A DNA stretch of 12,293 bases from Streptomyces alboflavus (GTDB lineage: Bacteria > Actinomycetota > Actinomycetes > Streptomycetales > Streptomycetaceae): the NCBI RefSeq assembly GCF_000716675.1, contig NZ_JNXT01000113.1, positions 1 through 12,293 of the forward strand, given 5' to 3'. Every line of letters begins with the position of its first letter. The first letter of the stretch is position 1. Both the position numbers and the translations under genes were made by a program. The notes beneath the pieces are model-generated. The model did no database searches. It had not been told where the DNA came from and was given only the letters and a program-made list of their open reading frames with translations. This document shows, in pieces, positions 6,782 through 12,293 of this stretch.

Positions 6782-7654
6782 TCACGGAAACGCCAGGGCC
6801 CCCGGCCGCAACGCCGGCACCAACCCCTCCGCCGCCGCCCGCGTGAGGAGCCCACGAACCGCGGCGTACCCGTCCTCACCGAGGTCAGCGGTGAATTCGT
6901 TGACGTAAAGCCCGATGTGCTGATCGGCGACGGCGGGATCCATCTCCTGGGCGTGCTCCCGGACGTAGGGCCGCGACGCCTCCGGGTCGTCCCAGGCCAT
7001 CCGCACGGACGCCCGGGCAGCAGCGGCCAACCCCCGCAGGACACCCTCACCGAGCGCCCGCCGAGCGATGATCGCCCCAAGCGGAATGGGCAGCCCCGTC
7101 ACGCCCTCCCAGTGCTCCCCCATGTCCGCAAGCTTGTGCAGCCCGTAGTCCTGATAAGTGAACCGCGCCTCGTGGATGACGAGCCCCGCGTCCACCTTCC
7201 CGTCCCGCACGGCGGGCATGATCTGGTGGAAGGGCAGGACGACGATCTCCCCGACCCCGTCCGGCAGGACGTCCGCGGCCCAGAGCCGGAAGAGGAGATA
7301 GGCGGTCGACTTCTCACTCGGGACGGCGACGGTCTTCCCGCTCAGGTCCGTCCCCGCCTCCCGGGTCAGGACGAGCGGCCCGCACCCCCGCCCGAGCGCC
7401 CCGCCGCACGGCAGCAGCGCGTACTCGTCGAGGACGTAGGGCAGGACGGCGTACGACACCTTCAGGACGTCGAAGCCGGACGTGTCGGCGGAGCCGCGCT
7501 CGGCGATGCCGTTGGTGATGTCGATGTCGGCGAAGGTGACGTCGAGTTCGGGGGCGCCCGGCACCCGCCCGTGCGCCCACGCGTCGAAGACGAAGGTGTC
7601 GTTCGGGCAGGGCGAGTAGGCGATCTTCAGGGGCCGGGGCGGGGCGTCAGTCAT
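6782..7654 (-). CDS. mqnD: 1,4-dihydroxy-6-naphthoate synthase
   Basis: A 290-residue cytoplasmic enzyme of the futalosine menaquinone pathway. It converts cyclic dehypoxanthinyl futalosine to 1,4-dihydroxy-6-naphthoate, the ring precursor of the quinone head group. Family marks: SPCPNDTF near the N-terminus (14-21), DIDITNGIAERG (44-54), KVSYAVLPYVLDEYALLPCGGALGRGCGP (65-92) and LVIHEARFTYQDYGL, whose His161 corresponds to the histidine proposed as catalytic in Thermus MqnD. The fold is that of a two-lobed periplasmic-binding protein used as an enzyme. Length is normal. The ATG (7652-7654) lies inside the end of mqnB, overlapping by 8 bp, so the genes are co-transcribed and probably translationally coupled. 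It ends before a convergent terminator-like repeat. Confidence 0.96.
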   Translation of the reverse strand: MTDAPPRPLKIAYSPCPNDTFVFDAWAHGRVPGAPELDVTFADIDITNGIAERGSADTSGFDVLKVSYAVLPYVLDEYALLPCGGALGRGCGPLVLTREAGTDLSGKTVAVPSEKSTAYLLFRLWAADVLPDGVGEIVVLPFHQIMPAVRDGKVDAGLVIHEARFTYQDYGLHKLADMGEHWEGVTGLPIPLGAIIARRALGEGVLRGLAAAARASVRMAWDDPEASRPYVREHAQEMDPAVADQHIGLYVNEFTADLGEDGYAAVRGLLTRAAAEGLVPALRPGALAFP

Positions 7655-8459
7655 GCCTGTTCCAACTCTCCAGTACGGGCGCGAGCTTCCCGATCACGGG
7701 CGTGAACTTCCCGAACGCGCCGGTGAGCGCGGCAAGCGCGGCCCCGATCCGCCAGGCGTCCCGGTCGCGGGGGCCCACCGGGTTGGACACGGCGCGGACC
7801 TCCAGGACGGGCAGCCCGTACAGGGCGGCGGCCTCGGCGACCCCGAAGCCCTCCATGGCCTCGGCGAGGACACCGGGGTGGCGTGCGCGCAGCGCGTCGG
7901 CGCGGGCGGCGGAGCCGGTCACGGTGGAGACGGTCAGGACGGGCCCGACGGCGGCGCCCGCGGCGGCTGCCAGGGCGCTCACGAGCGCGGGCGGGGGCAG
8001 ATGGGTGACCCGGCCGAAGCCGAGGTCGGTGACGGGCAGGAACCCGTCGGGCGTCTCGGCGCCCAGGTCGGCGGCGGTGACGGCGTCGGCGACGACGAGG
8101 GAGCCGACGGGGGCGCCGGGCTGGAAGCCGCCGCCGATGCCGGCGGAGACCACCAGGTCGTAGGGGGCGTCGGCCGCGGCGGCGAGGGCGAGGGCGCGGC
8201 CGGTGGCGGCGGCAGCGGCGGCGGGTCCGACCCCGGCGACGAGGAGGTCGACGACGGGGGCGCCGTCACCGCCGGGGAGGCCGGACGGGCCGGAGTCACT
8301 GGACGGCCCGGCGGGGCCGGACGGTGCGGACAGACCGGACGCCACCGCGTCCCGCTCGGCGGGGACCGCGGTGGCGATCAGGACGCGCGGTCCCGGGGGC
8401 CGGGTCCGTGGTGCGGTCCCGGTCAGGCGTCCGAGTCCTTCTTGAACTTGAACGACCAC
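7647..8459 (-). CDS. mqnB: Futalosine hydrolase (nucleosidase)
   Basis: A member of the MTA/SAH-nucleosidase-like family that releases hypoxanthine from futalosine in menaquinone synthesis. Marks, counted from the GTG at 8459: RVLIATAVPAERDAV (25-39) as the first strand, SAGIGGGF (105-112), EAMEGFGVAEAA with the ribose-contacting Glu203, and VSNPVGPRDRDAW with the probable catalytic Asp (Asp232). Between the first and second strands is a Pro/Ser/Gly insert, about 42-68 (SAPSGPAGPSSDSGPSG), encoded by a low-complexity GC repeat. The start is uncertain: the GTG at 8459 overlaps the DUF2771 gene by 37 bp and adds about 24 residues before the conserved core. A CTG at 8426, overlapping the DUF2771 stop as CTGA, is an alternative. 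Adjacent mqnD strongly supports the call. Confidence 0.92.
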   Translation of the reverse strand: MVVQVQEGLGRLTGTAPRTRPPGPRVLIATAVPAERDAVASGLSAPSGPAGPSSDSGPSGLPGGDGAPVVDLLVAGVGPAAAAAATGRALALAAAADAPYDLVVSAGIGGGFQPGAPVGSLVVADAVTAADLGAETPDGFLPVTDLGFGRVTHLPPPALVSALAAAAGAAVGPVLTVSTVTGSAARADALRARHPGVLAEAMEGFGVAEAAALYGLPVLEVRAVSNPVGPRDRDAWRIGAALAALTGAFGKFTPVIGKLAPVLESWNRHD

Positions 8460-8923
8460 AGGCCGGTGGCCTTGGCACCGCCCTCGGCCTTGCCGCCCTC
8501 GAGGAGGCTGACCGTGGTCGAGTTGCCGCTGCCGCCGTACTGCTGGTTGAAGAACACGCTGCCCGGGATGACGACGTACGTCTTCTTGCTGGCCTCGGTC
8601 AGCGGGCGGCCGTTCATCAGGAGCGTCCAGCCCTTGTCGGCGATCTCCGGGTCGACGCCGAAGCGGACCTTCTCGTCGGGGTCGACGGTGATGGACTTGA
8701 CGTCCTTCTTGTCCTTCAGGCAGTCCTGCACCTCGGACTCCGTCAGTTCCTTGCCGTCGTTGTAGCAGGACGCCTCGGAGTGCACGGAGTCGCTGCCGAC
8801 CGTCACGGTGGCCAGCGGCGTCGGCTTGTCACAGGCCGACAGGACGAGAAGTCCGGCGGAGGCGGCGCCGAGAGCGGCGACGGTACGGCGGCGACGCGCC
8901 GAGCGGGGTACCAGGATGGTCAT
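8423..8923 (-). CDS. DUF2771-type lipoprotein
   Basis: A 166-residue exported lipoprotein. The N-terminus has a very basic region (SARRRRTV), a hydrophobic core and the lipobox VLSAC with Cys31. The mature part has two further cysteines (in ASCYNDG and VQDCLKD) that may form a disulfide, a DPDEKVRFGVDPEIADKGWTLLMNGRPL segment and a VFFNQQYGG region, which I recognise as the actinobacterial DUF2771 family. Its function is unknown. The ATG at 8921-8923 has no Shine-Dalgarno but lies 6 nt after TAGCCT, so the gene probably has its own promoter and a leaderless mRNA even though the MFS gene is 129 bp upstream on the same strand. Its end overlaps mqnB, so it is probably the promoter-proximal gene of a lipoprotein-mqnB-mqnD operon. 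Confidence 0.88.
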   Translation of the reverse strand: MTILVPRSARRRRTVAALGAASAGLLVLSACDKPTPLATVTVGSDSVHSEASCYNDGKELTESEVQDCLKDKKDVKSITVDPDEKVRFGVDPEIADKGWTLLMNGRPLTEASKKTYVVIPGSVFFNQQYGGSGNSTTVSLLEGGKAEGGAKATGLWSFKFKKDSDA

Positions 8924-8929
8924 GGCGGA

Positions 8930-8935
8930 AGGCTA
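8930..8935 (-). promoter_or_regulatory. -10-like hexamer, probable leaderless start of DUF2771 operon
   Basis: Minus-strand TAGCCT, then TCCGCC (6 nt), then the ATG at 8923. TAnnnT form with the spacing for a start-codon transcription start. No -35 or Shine-Dalgarno is evident. Confidence 0.45.
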
Positions 8936-8994
8936 TCGGGCGCCGGGGTGACGCCTGCGAGGTGGGTGCGGCGTGCCGCCGGGCGGCGCGGCTC

Positions 8995-9041
8995 GGGTGG
9001 ACCGGGTGGCGGGGCCCGGGTGGGCGCGGCGGCGGGGCGGG
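8995..9041 (+). other. G-run cluster, potential G-quadruplex
   Basis: Runs of three or four G at 8995, 9004, 9011, 9018 and 9022 are separated by 6, 4, 3 and 1 nt, with further runs at 9034 and 9039. This meets the G3+N1-7 rule. It lies just beyond the MFS stop, on the template strand for MFS transcription, in the 129 bp gap before the DUF2771 gene. Confidence 0.5.
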
Positions 9042-9052
9042 CGCGGCGGCTG

Positions 9053-10462
9053 TCAGGCGACGCGGGGGCGGCGCGCGCCGCCTCTGCGCGCCGCCGCGAG
9101 GAGCCCCTTCACCGTCGGCACCCAGCCCACCGCGACGATGCCCGCCGCGACCCACAGGCCCAGCGTGCCGTTGAGCGGAAGGGCGATGCCGATGCCGCCG
9201 CCGACCACCCACGCCATCTGCAGCAACGTCTCGGACCGCGCGAACGCCGACGTCCGCACCTCCTCCGGTACGTCCCGCTGGATCACCGCGTCCAGCGACA
9301 GCTTCGACAGCGCCTGCGCGAAACCCGCGACCGCCGCGAGCGCGGCGATGCCCACCGGGCTGACGAAGACCGCCGCGCACACCGCCACACCAAGCACCAC
9401 CGCCACCACCGTCACGATGATCAGCTCCGGCGCCCGGGCCTTCAGCCACGCCCCGACCGCCGTGCCGAGCGCGTTGCCCGCGCCCGCCGACACGCCCACG
9501 ATGCCCAGGGACACCGCGGCGCTCTGCCCGGCCAGCGGATGCTCGCGCAGCAGGAACGCGAGGAAGAAGATGAGGAACCCCGAGAGGCCGCGCTGCGCGG
9601 CGTTCACGACGAGGCCGTGCGTCACGGACGGGCCGACGGTACGCAGACCGAGGCGCCGTCTGCGGGAGCTGTCCTCGCGGTCCCGGGCACGGGCCAGGTG
9701 CAGATGGTCCTCGTCGGCGGCCAGCAGCGCCTTGCGCTCGCCCTTCGCCGAGTCCACCTTGTGGGGCAGCGTGAACGACAGGACCGTGCCCGCGATGAAC
9801 AGCACGAACGCCCCGTACAGCGGCCAGCGCGGCCCCAGCGCCTGCAGGCCCGCGCCGACCGGGGCCGCCACGCCCGTGGCGAGGAGGCCGCTCAGGGTCA
9901 CCCGGGAGTTCGCCTTCACCAGGGAGAACGCCGGTGGCAGCAGGCGTGGCACGACCGCGCTGCGCACGACGCCGTACGCCTTCGACGCGACCAGGACGCC
10001 CAGCGCCGCCGGATACAGCTCCAGGCCGCCCGTCACCACCGCGCCCGACAGCGTCAGCGCGAGCAGCGCCCGCGCCAGCATCGCGCCCGCCATCGCCGCG
10101 CGGCGGCCGTGCGGGAGGCGGTCCAGGAGGGGGCCGATCACCGGGGCGAGGAGCGTGAACGGGGCCATCGTGATCGCCAGGTACAGGGCGACGCGGCCCC
10201 TCGCCTCGTCCGTCGGCACCGAGAAGAACACCGTCGAGGCGAGGGCGATCGTGATCATCACGTCGCCCGCGCCGTTCACCGCGTGCAGCTCGATCAGTTT
10301 TCCCAGGCCCGACTCGCCCGCTCCGTGGGCGTGGGTCGCCTTGCGGATGCCCTTCGCCGTGCCGGTGAACGGCAGGTGCAGGGCGCGGCCGAGCGCTCGG
10401 GCCGCCCGGGTTGTCGCACCCGGTGCGCCCGCTCGCTGAGACGACGACCTGACGCCAGTCAC
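9053..10462 (-). CDS. MFS transporter
   Basis: A 469-residue integral membrane transporter of the major facilitator superfamily. I chose the GTG at 10460-10462 (MTGVRSSSQRAG); in-frame ATGs at 10507 and 10501 add only GC-biased residues encoded by intergenic sequence. The first 60 residues are hydrophilic and basic, then come hydrophobic segments in two groups separated by a long charged loop (about 233-278: HKVDSAKGERK to SSRRRRLGL). Motif A between helices 2 and 3 is GPLLDRLPHGRRAA (110-123). The second half has THGLVVNAAQRGLSGFLIFFLAFLL and a Gly/Ala-rich region. The overall plan resembles the 12-helix efflux-type MFS proteins; the substrate is not predictable. It is divergent from the DUF3027 gene. 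Whether it reads through into the lipoprotein-mqn genes is unclear. Confidence 0.88.
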   Translation of the reverse strand: MTGVRSSSQRAGAPGATTRAARALGRALHLPFTGTAKGIRKATHAHGAGESGLGKLIELHAVNGAGDVMITIALASTVFFSVPTDEARGRVALYLAITMAPFTLLAPVIGPLLDRLPHGRRAAMAGAMLARALLALTLSGAVVTGGLELYPAALGVLVASKAYGVVRSAVVPRLLPPAFSLVKANSRVTLSGLLATGVAAPVGAGLQALGPRWPLYGAFVLFIAGTVLSFTLPHKVDSAKGERKALLAADEDHLHLARARDREDSSRRRRLGLRTVGPSVTHGLVVNAAQRGLSGFLIFFLAFLLREHPLAGQSAAVSLGIVGVSAGAGNALGTAVGAWLKARAPELIIVTVVAVVLGVAVCAAVFVSPVGIAALAAVAGFAQALSKLSLDAVIQRDVPEEVRTSAFARSETLLQMAWVVGGGIGIALPLNGTLGLWVAAGIVAVGWVPTVKGLLAAARRGGARRPRVA

Positions 10463-10468
10463 CCAGTC

Positions 10469-10474
10469 ATAGTG
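10469..10474 (-). promoter_or_regulatory. -10-like hexamer, probable leaderless start of MFS gene
   Basis: Minus-strand CACTAT, then GACTGG (6 nt), then the GTG at 10462. The same spacing is seen at three other starts in the window. A GGACGGG stretch further upstream (about 15 nt before the GTG) is too far to be a good ribosome-binding site. Confidence 0.4.
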
Positions 10475-10554
10475 CCCCGTCCGGGGGTGGAGTAGCGGCA
10501 TAACCACTCGTGGCCCTCGCGGGGGCGCCCCAGTCCCGCCCCTTCTCCGAAACC

Positions 10555-10752
10555 GGGGGCTGCGCCCCCTGGACCCCCGTTATCGGCGCTTCGCGCCTCG
10601 TCCTCAATCGCCGGACGGGCTGGAGTGGTGCCGGAGTCGGCCTGAAGATGCCGGGCTGTTGGCCGAGGTACGGACAGCGGAAAAAGCCCGTCCGGCGATT
10701 GAGGACGAGGGCCGAAGGCCCGAAAAGCGGGGGGAGAGGGGGCGCAGCCCCC
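10555..10752. repeat. Large inverted repeat in divergent intergenic region, 26-bp perfect arms
   Basis: The core arms at 10596-10621 and 10685-10710 are perfect reverse complements over 26 bp, separated by 63 bp. Each arm is flanked outward by a mini-hairpin (GGCGC-TTC-GCGCC at 10585-10597; GGGCC-GAA-GGCCC at 10709-10721) and then by a strong GC hairpin (GGGGGC-TGC-GCCCCC at 10555-10569; GGGGGC-GCA-GCCCCC at 10738-10752). The mini-hairpins differ in sequence but keep pairing. The same modular plan occurs at 6550-6734. Confidence 0.92.
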
Positions 10753-10969
10753 AGACGGACCCGGTACGCCGGTGTGGGCCCAGGGGCCAGGAGAAGGTAG
10801 CGTGCGTAACGCGCCTGCGGCAGCAGTCCTCGGCCGCGCGCCTGCCGGCCATCCCGCAGAATGGATGGCGTAGGTGCGCCCGGTGACGTCGGGCGCGGAC
10901 GTCGACGCGGCCCCCTGGTCCGCTCCGTCCGTGCCGCCGCGTAAGAGTGGCGCACTCGTGAGACGGCGT

Positions 10970-10975
10970 AGGAGA
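10970..10975 (+). promoter_or_regulatory. Ribosome-binding site that supports the DUF3027 start
   Basis: AGGAGA is centred about 15 nt before the GTG at 10988. Spacing is slightly long, but it is the only Shine-Dalgarno-like sequence near any start in the frame. Confidence 0.5.
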
Positions 10976-10987
10976 GAAGCGATACCT

Positions 10988-11926
10988 GTGAGCGCAGCGA
11001 CAACGCGAAGCCGTACCCAGCGCACCCCGCGTACCCCCGACCGTCTCTGCGCCGAGGCGATCGGCCTGGCCCGTGCCGCCGCCGAGGAGGCCGCCGCGCC
11101 GGGTGTCGTCGGCGAGCACGTCGAGGTGGTCGTCGAGGGCGACCGCGTCGTCACGCATCTCTTCGAGTGCAAGGAAATGGGCTACCGGGGCTGGCGCTGG
11201 GCGGTGACCGTCGCCCGCGCCTCCCGCGCGAAGGTCGTCACCCTCGACGAGACCGTCCTGTTGCCCGGACCCGACGCCCTCCTCGCCCCCGAGTGGGTGC
11301 CCTGGAGCGAGCGCCTTCGGCCCGGTGACATGGGGCCCGGCGACCTGCTGCCCACCGACGCGGAGGACCTGCGGCTCGAGCCCGGTTACTCCGGCGAGGA
11401 CGAGCCGCCGCCCAACTCCGTCCTGTCCGAGGACATGGCCGAGCGGGTCGAGGCGGAGGACGCCGAGGTCACCGCGGGGGCGCCCGCCGACCTCACCGTC
11501 TCGCCCGCCCGCGGGTCGCTCGCGGCGATCGCCGACGAGCTGGGGCTCAGGCGCGCCCGCGTCCTCTCCCGGTACGGGCTGCACACCGCGGCCGACCGCT
11601 GGGAGGAGGCGTACGGCCCGAAGACCGCGATGGCGCAGGCCGCGCCCGCGCCCTGCGTCAGCTGTGGGTTCCTCGTGCCGATCGGCGGGTCGCTCGGGCA
11701 GGCGTTCGGGGTGTGCGCCAATGAGTTCGGGCCCGCGGACGGGCGGGTCGTGTCCCTCTCGTACGGGTGCGGGGGGCACTCCGAGGCCGCCGTCATGCCG
11801 AAGCCGCCTCGGCCGGCTCCGCCCGTGCTCGACGAGACCAAGGTCGATGTGCTGCCGTTGCGGCCCGCGCCGGATTCCGGGTCGGTGCTGCCGGTCGGGG
11901 TCGGCGAGGACCTGGGCCACAGCTAG
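10988..11926 (+). CDS. DUF3027 family protein with probable metal-binding Cys cluster
   Basis: A 312-residue cytoplasmic protein of a conserved actinobacterial family of unknown function. The start is the GTG at 10988 (MSAATTRSRTQRTPRTPDRLC); earlier in-frame codons to 10874 have no ribosome-binding site. The N-terminal half contains the recognisable blocks CKEMGYRGWRWAVTVARA (61-78) and VTLDETVLLPGPDALLAPEW (84-103), ending PGDMGPGDLLPT. A middle acidic, probably flexible stretch (126-162) leads to GLRRARVLSRYGLHTAADRW (186-205). The C-terminal part carries CVSC (Cys223, Cys226), Cys243, and SYGCGGHSE (Cys261, His264), a spacing that suggests a zinc site. The last 45 residues are Pro-rich. 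No enzyme signature is visible. It stands alone on the plus strand, divergent from the MFS gene. Confidence 0.9.
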   Translation: MSAATTRSRTQRTPRTPDRLCAEAIGLARAAAEEAAAPGVVGEHVEVVVEGDRVVTHLFECKEMGYRGWRWAVTVARASRAKVVTLDETVLLPGPDALLAPEWVPWSERLRPGDMGPGDLLPTDAEDLRLEPGYSGEDEPPPNSVLSEDMAERVEAEDAEVTAGAPADLTVSPARGSLAAIADELGLRRARVLSRYGLHTAADRWEEAYGPKTAMAQAAPAPCVSCGFLVPIGGSLGQAFGVCANEFGPADGRVVSLSYGCGGHSEAAVMPKPPRPAPPVLDETKVDVLPLRPAPDSGSVLPVGVGEDLGHS

Positions 11927-11968
11927 CCTCTACGGTTCCTGGGACTCCGGTACGCCCGGTCGTGCCGC

Positions 11969-11983
11969 GCCCCGTCCCGGGGC
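11969..11983 (+). terminator. GC hairpin after DUF3027 gene
   Basis: GCCCCG-TCC-CGGGGC, a perfect 6-bp stem with a 3-nt loop, 43 nt beyond the stop. No T tract. It leads directly into the tandem array. Confidence 0.55.
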
Positions 11984-12293
11984 TTCGGGCGCGGGTCCGG
12001 TGGGTGGTGACGCCACGCTCCGCGCGGCGTTTCGCTCCCACCCACCCACCCACCCGTTCACCCCGAACATCGCCCTCGGGAGCTCCGCGTGCGGGCCGGT
12101 GGTCGTTTTTCGCCGCGCTGCGCGCGACGTGTTTCCCACCCGCCCACCCGTTACCCCCAGAGGCGGCTTCCTGGGGCTTCGCGTGCGGGCCGGTGGGTGG
12201 TGACGCCACGCTCCGCGCGGCGCTCTGCTCCCACCCGCCCACCCGTTTGCCCCGAACATCAAGGCTGAGGGGCTTCGCGTGCGGGTCCGGTGG
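11981..12293. repeat. Imperfect ~95-100 bp tandem array, about three units, continuing past the window
   Basis: The anchor GCGGG(T)CCGGTGG begins at 11991, 12091, 12186 and 12281, spacing 100, 95 and 95 bp. A 33-bp stretch (11997-12029) recurs exactly at 12190-12222, and CCCCGAACATC recurs at 12061 and 12250; the middle unit is the most diverged. Each unit can fold with GGTGGGTGG-type sequence at its left pairing with CCCACCC-rich sequence at its right, enclosing an inner GACGCC/GGCGT stem. This 367-bp stretch after 11926 contains no convincing gene. Confidence 0.85.

Larger units (their letters stand above)
10463..10987. other. 525-bp divergent intergenic region
   Basis: No convincing gene. 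It holds, left to right: the probable MFS promoter (10469-10474), a large inverted repeat (10555-10752), and about 235 bp that must contain the DUF3027 promoter. I could not find a firm -35/-10 pair for DUF3027. CAGAAT at 10857-10862 is a weak -10 candidate. A small palindrome, GAGTG-GCG-CACTC, lies at 10945-10957, 31 bp before the DUF3027 GTG. Confidence 0.6.

Noticed and set aside
5854..6846. Plus-strand 330-residue frame across the cold-shock gene
   Set aside because: Out of frame with the cold-shock domain, runs through the inverted repeat and has no recognisable domain.
8324..10495. Plus-strand 723-residue open frame
   Set aside because: Antisense to the MFS and DUF2771 genes, with Arg/His/Gln-rich composition typical of shadow frames in high-GC DNA.
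10861..10944. 27-codon ATG frame (MDGVGAPGDV...) in the DUF3027 leader, possible regulatory leader peptide
   Set aside because: No ribosome-binding site, Arg/Gly/Ala composition expected by chance, no stem-loop arrangement like an attenuator. Conservation would be needed to revive it.
11793..12262. Minus-strand open frames over the 3' tandem array
   Set aside because: They owe their length to the repeated GC-rich units; the encoded Gly/Trp-rich repeats lack a start with a ribosome-binding site, and the frames partly overlap DUF3027.
11981..12293. CRISPR array
   Set aside because: Repeat units are about 95-100 bp, imperfect and contiguous, with no short exact repeats alternating with unique spacers and no cas gene.
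1..12293. tRNA, rRNA, insertion sequence, prophage or toxin-antitoxin genes
   Set aside because: No cloverleaf-like segment, transposase, integrase or phage domain was recognised by eye in either strand; a tRNAscan or profile search was not possible.

Overview
The window is a very GC-rich, high-coding-density segment of a Streptomyces-type chromosome. This rests on third-position G/C in every gene, several GTG starts, starts that look leaderless, the futalosine menaquinone genes mqnB and mqnD, the actinobacterial families DUF2771 and DUF3027, and GC-rich palindromic intergenic repeats of a type I recognise from Streptomyces genomes. No RNA gene, CRISPR array, insertion sequence or prophage gene was found.

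Layout. (1) 1-874, plus strand: 3' part of a gene for an acidic, low-complexity membrane protein of unknown function. (2) 903-4937, minus strand: a compact four-gene ferric-siderophore ABC importer transcribed from right to left (permease, permease, ATPase, substrate-binding lipoprotein). All three junctions overlap by exactly 4 bp (GTGA, GTGA, ATGA). Its leader carries a candidate iron box (4993-5012) and a 9-10 bp tandem repeat. (3) 5064-5720, plus strand: a divergent HAD-family phosphatase. It is followed by a convergent, slightly overlapping 87-residue membrane protein (5684-5947, minus) and a cold-shock-domain protein with an extra C-terminal helical region (6158-6541, plus). (4) 6542-6781: a convergent intergenic region filled by a large imperfect inverted repeat that probably terminates transcription from both sides. 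(5) 6782-10462, minus strand: an MFS transporter, a DUF2771 lipoprotein, mqnB (futalosine hydrolase) and mqnD (1,4-dihydroxy-6-naphthoate synthase). The last three are closely packed or overlapping and probably co-transcribed. (6) 10463-10987: a 525 bp divergent intergenic region with a second copy of the inverted repeat, whose inner 26 bp arms are perfect. (7) 10988-11926, plus strand: a DUF3027 protein with a probable Cys/His metal site. (8) 11927-12293: a terminator-like hairpin and then an imperfect ~95-100 bp tandem array that runs off the end of the window.

Functionally there are two clear modules. One is iron uptake by a siderophore ABC importer, probably iron-regulated. The other is menaquinone synthesis by the futalosine route. 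MqnB removes the base from futalosine; MqnD, a later enzyme, makes the naphthoate that feeds the rest of the pathway. The remaining genes are conserved-looking but poorly understood. I do not see a clearly new multi-gene system. The most unusual material is non-coding: the paired inverted repeats (one in an unexpected divergent setting), the terminal tandem array, the decamer repeat in the siderophore leader, and four genes with the same -10-like spacing expected of leaderless mRNAs.
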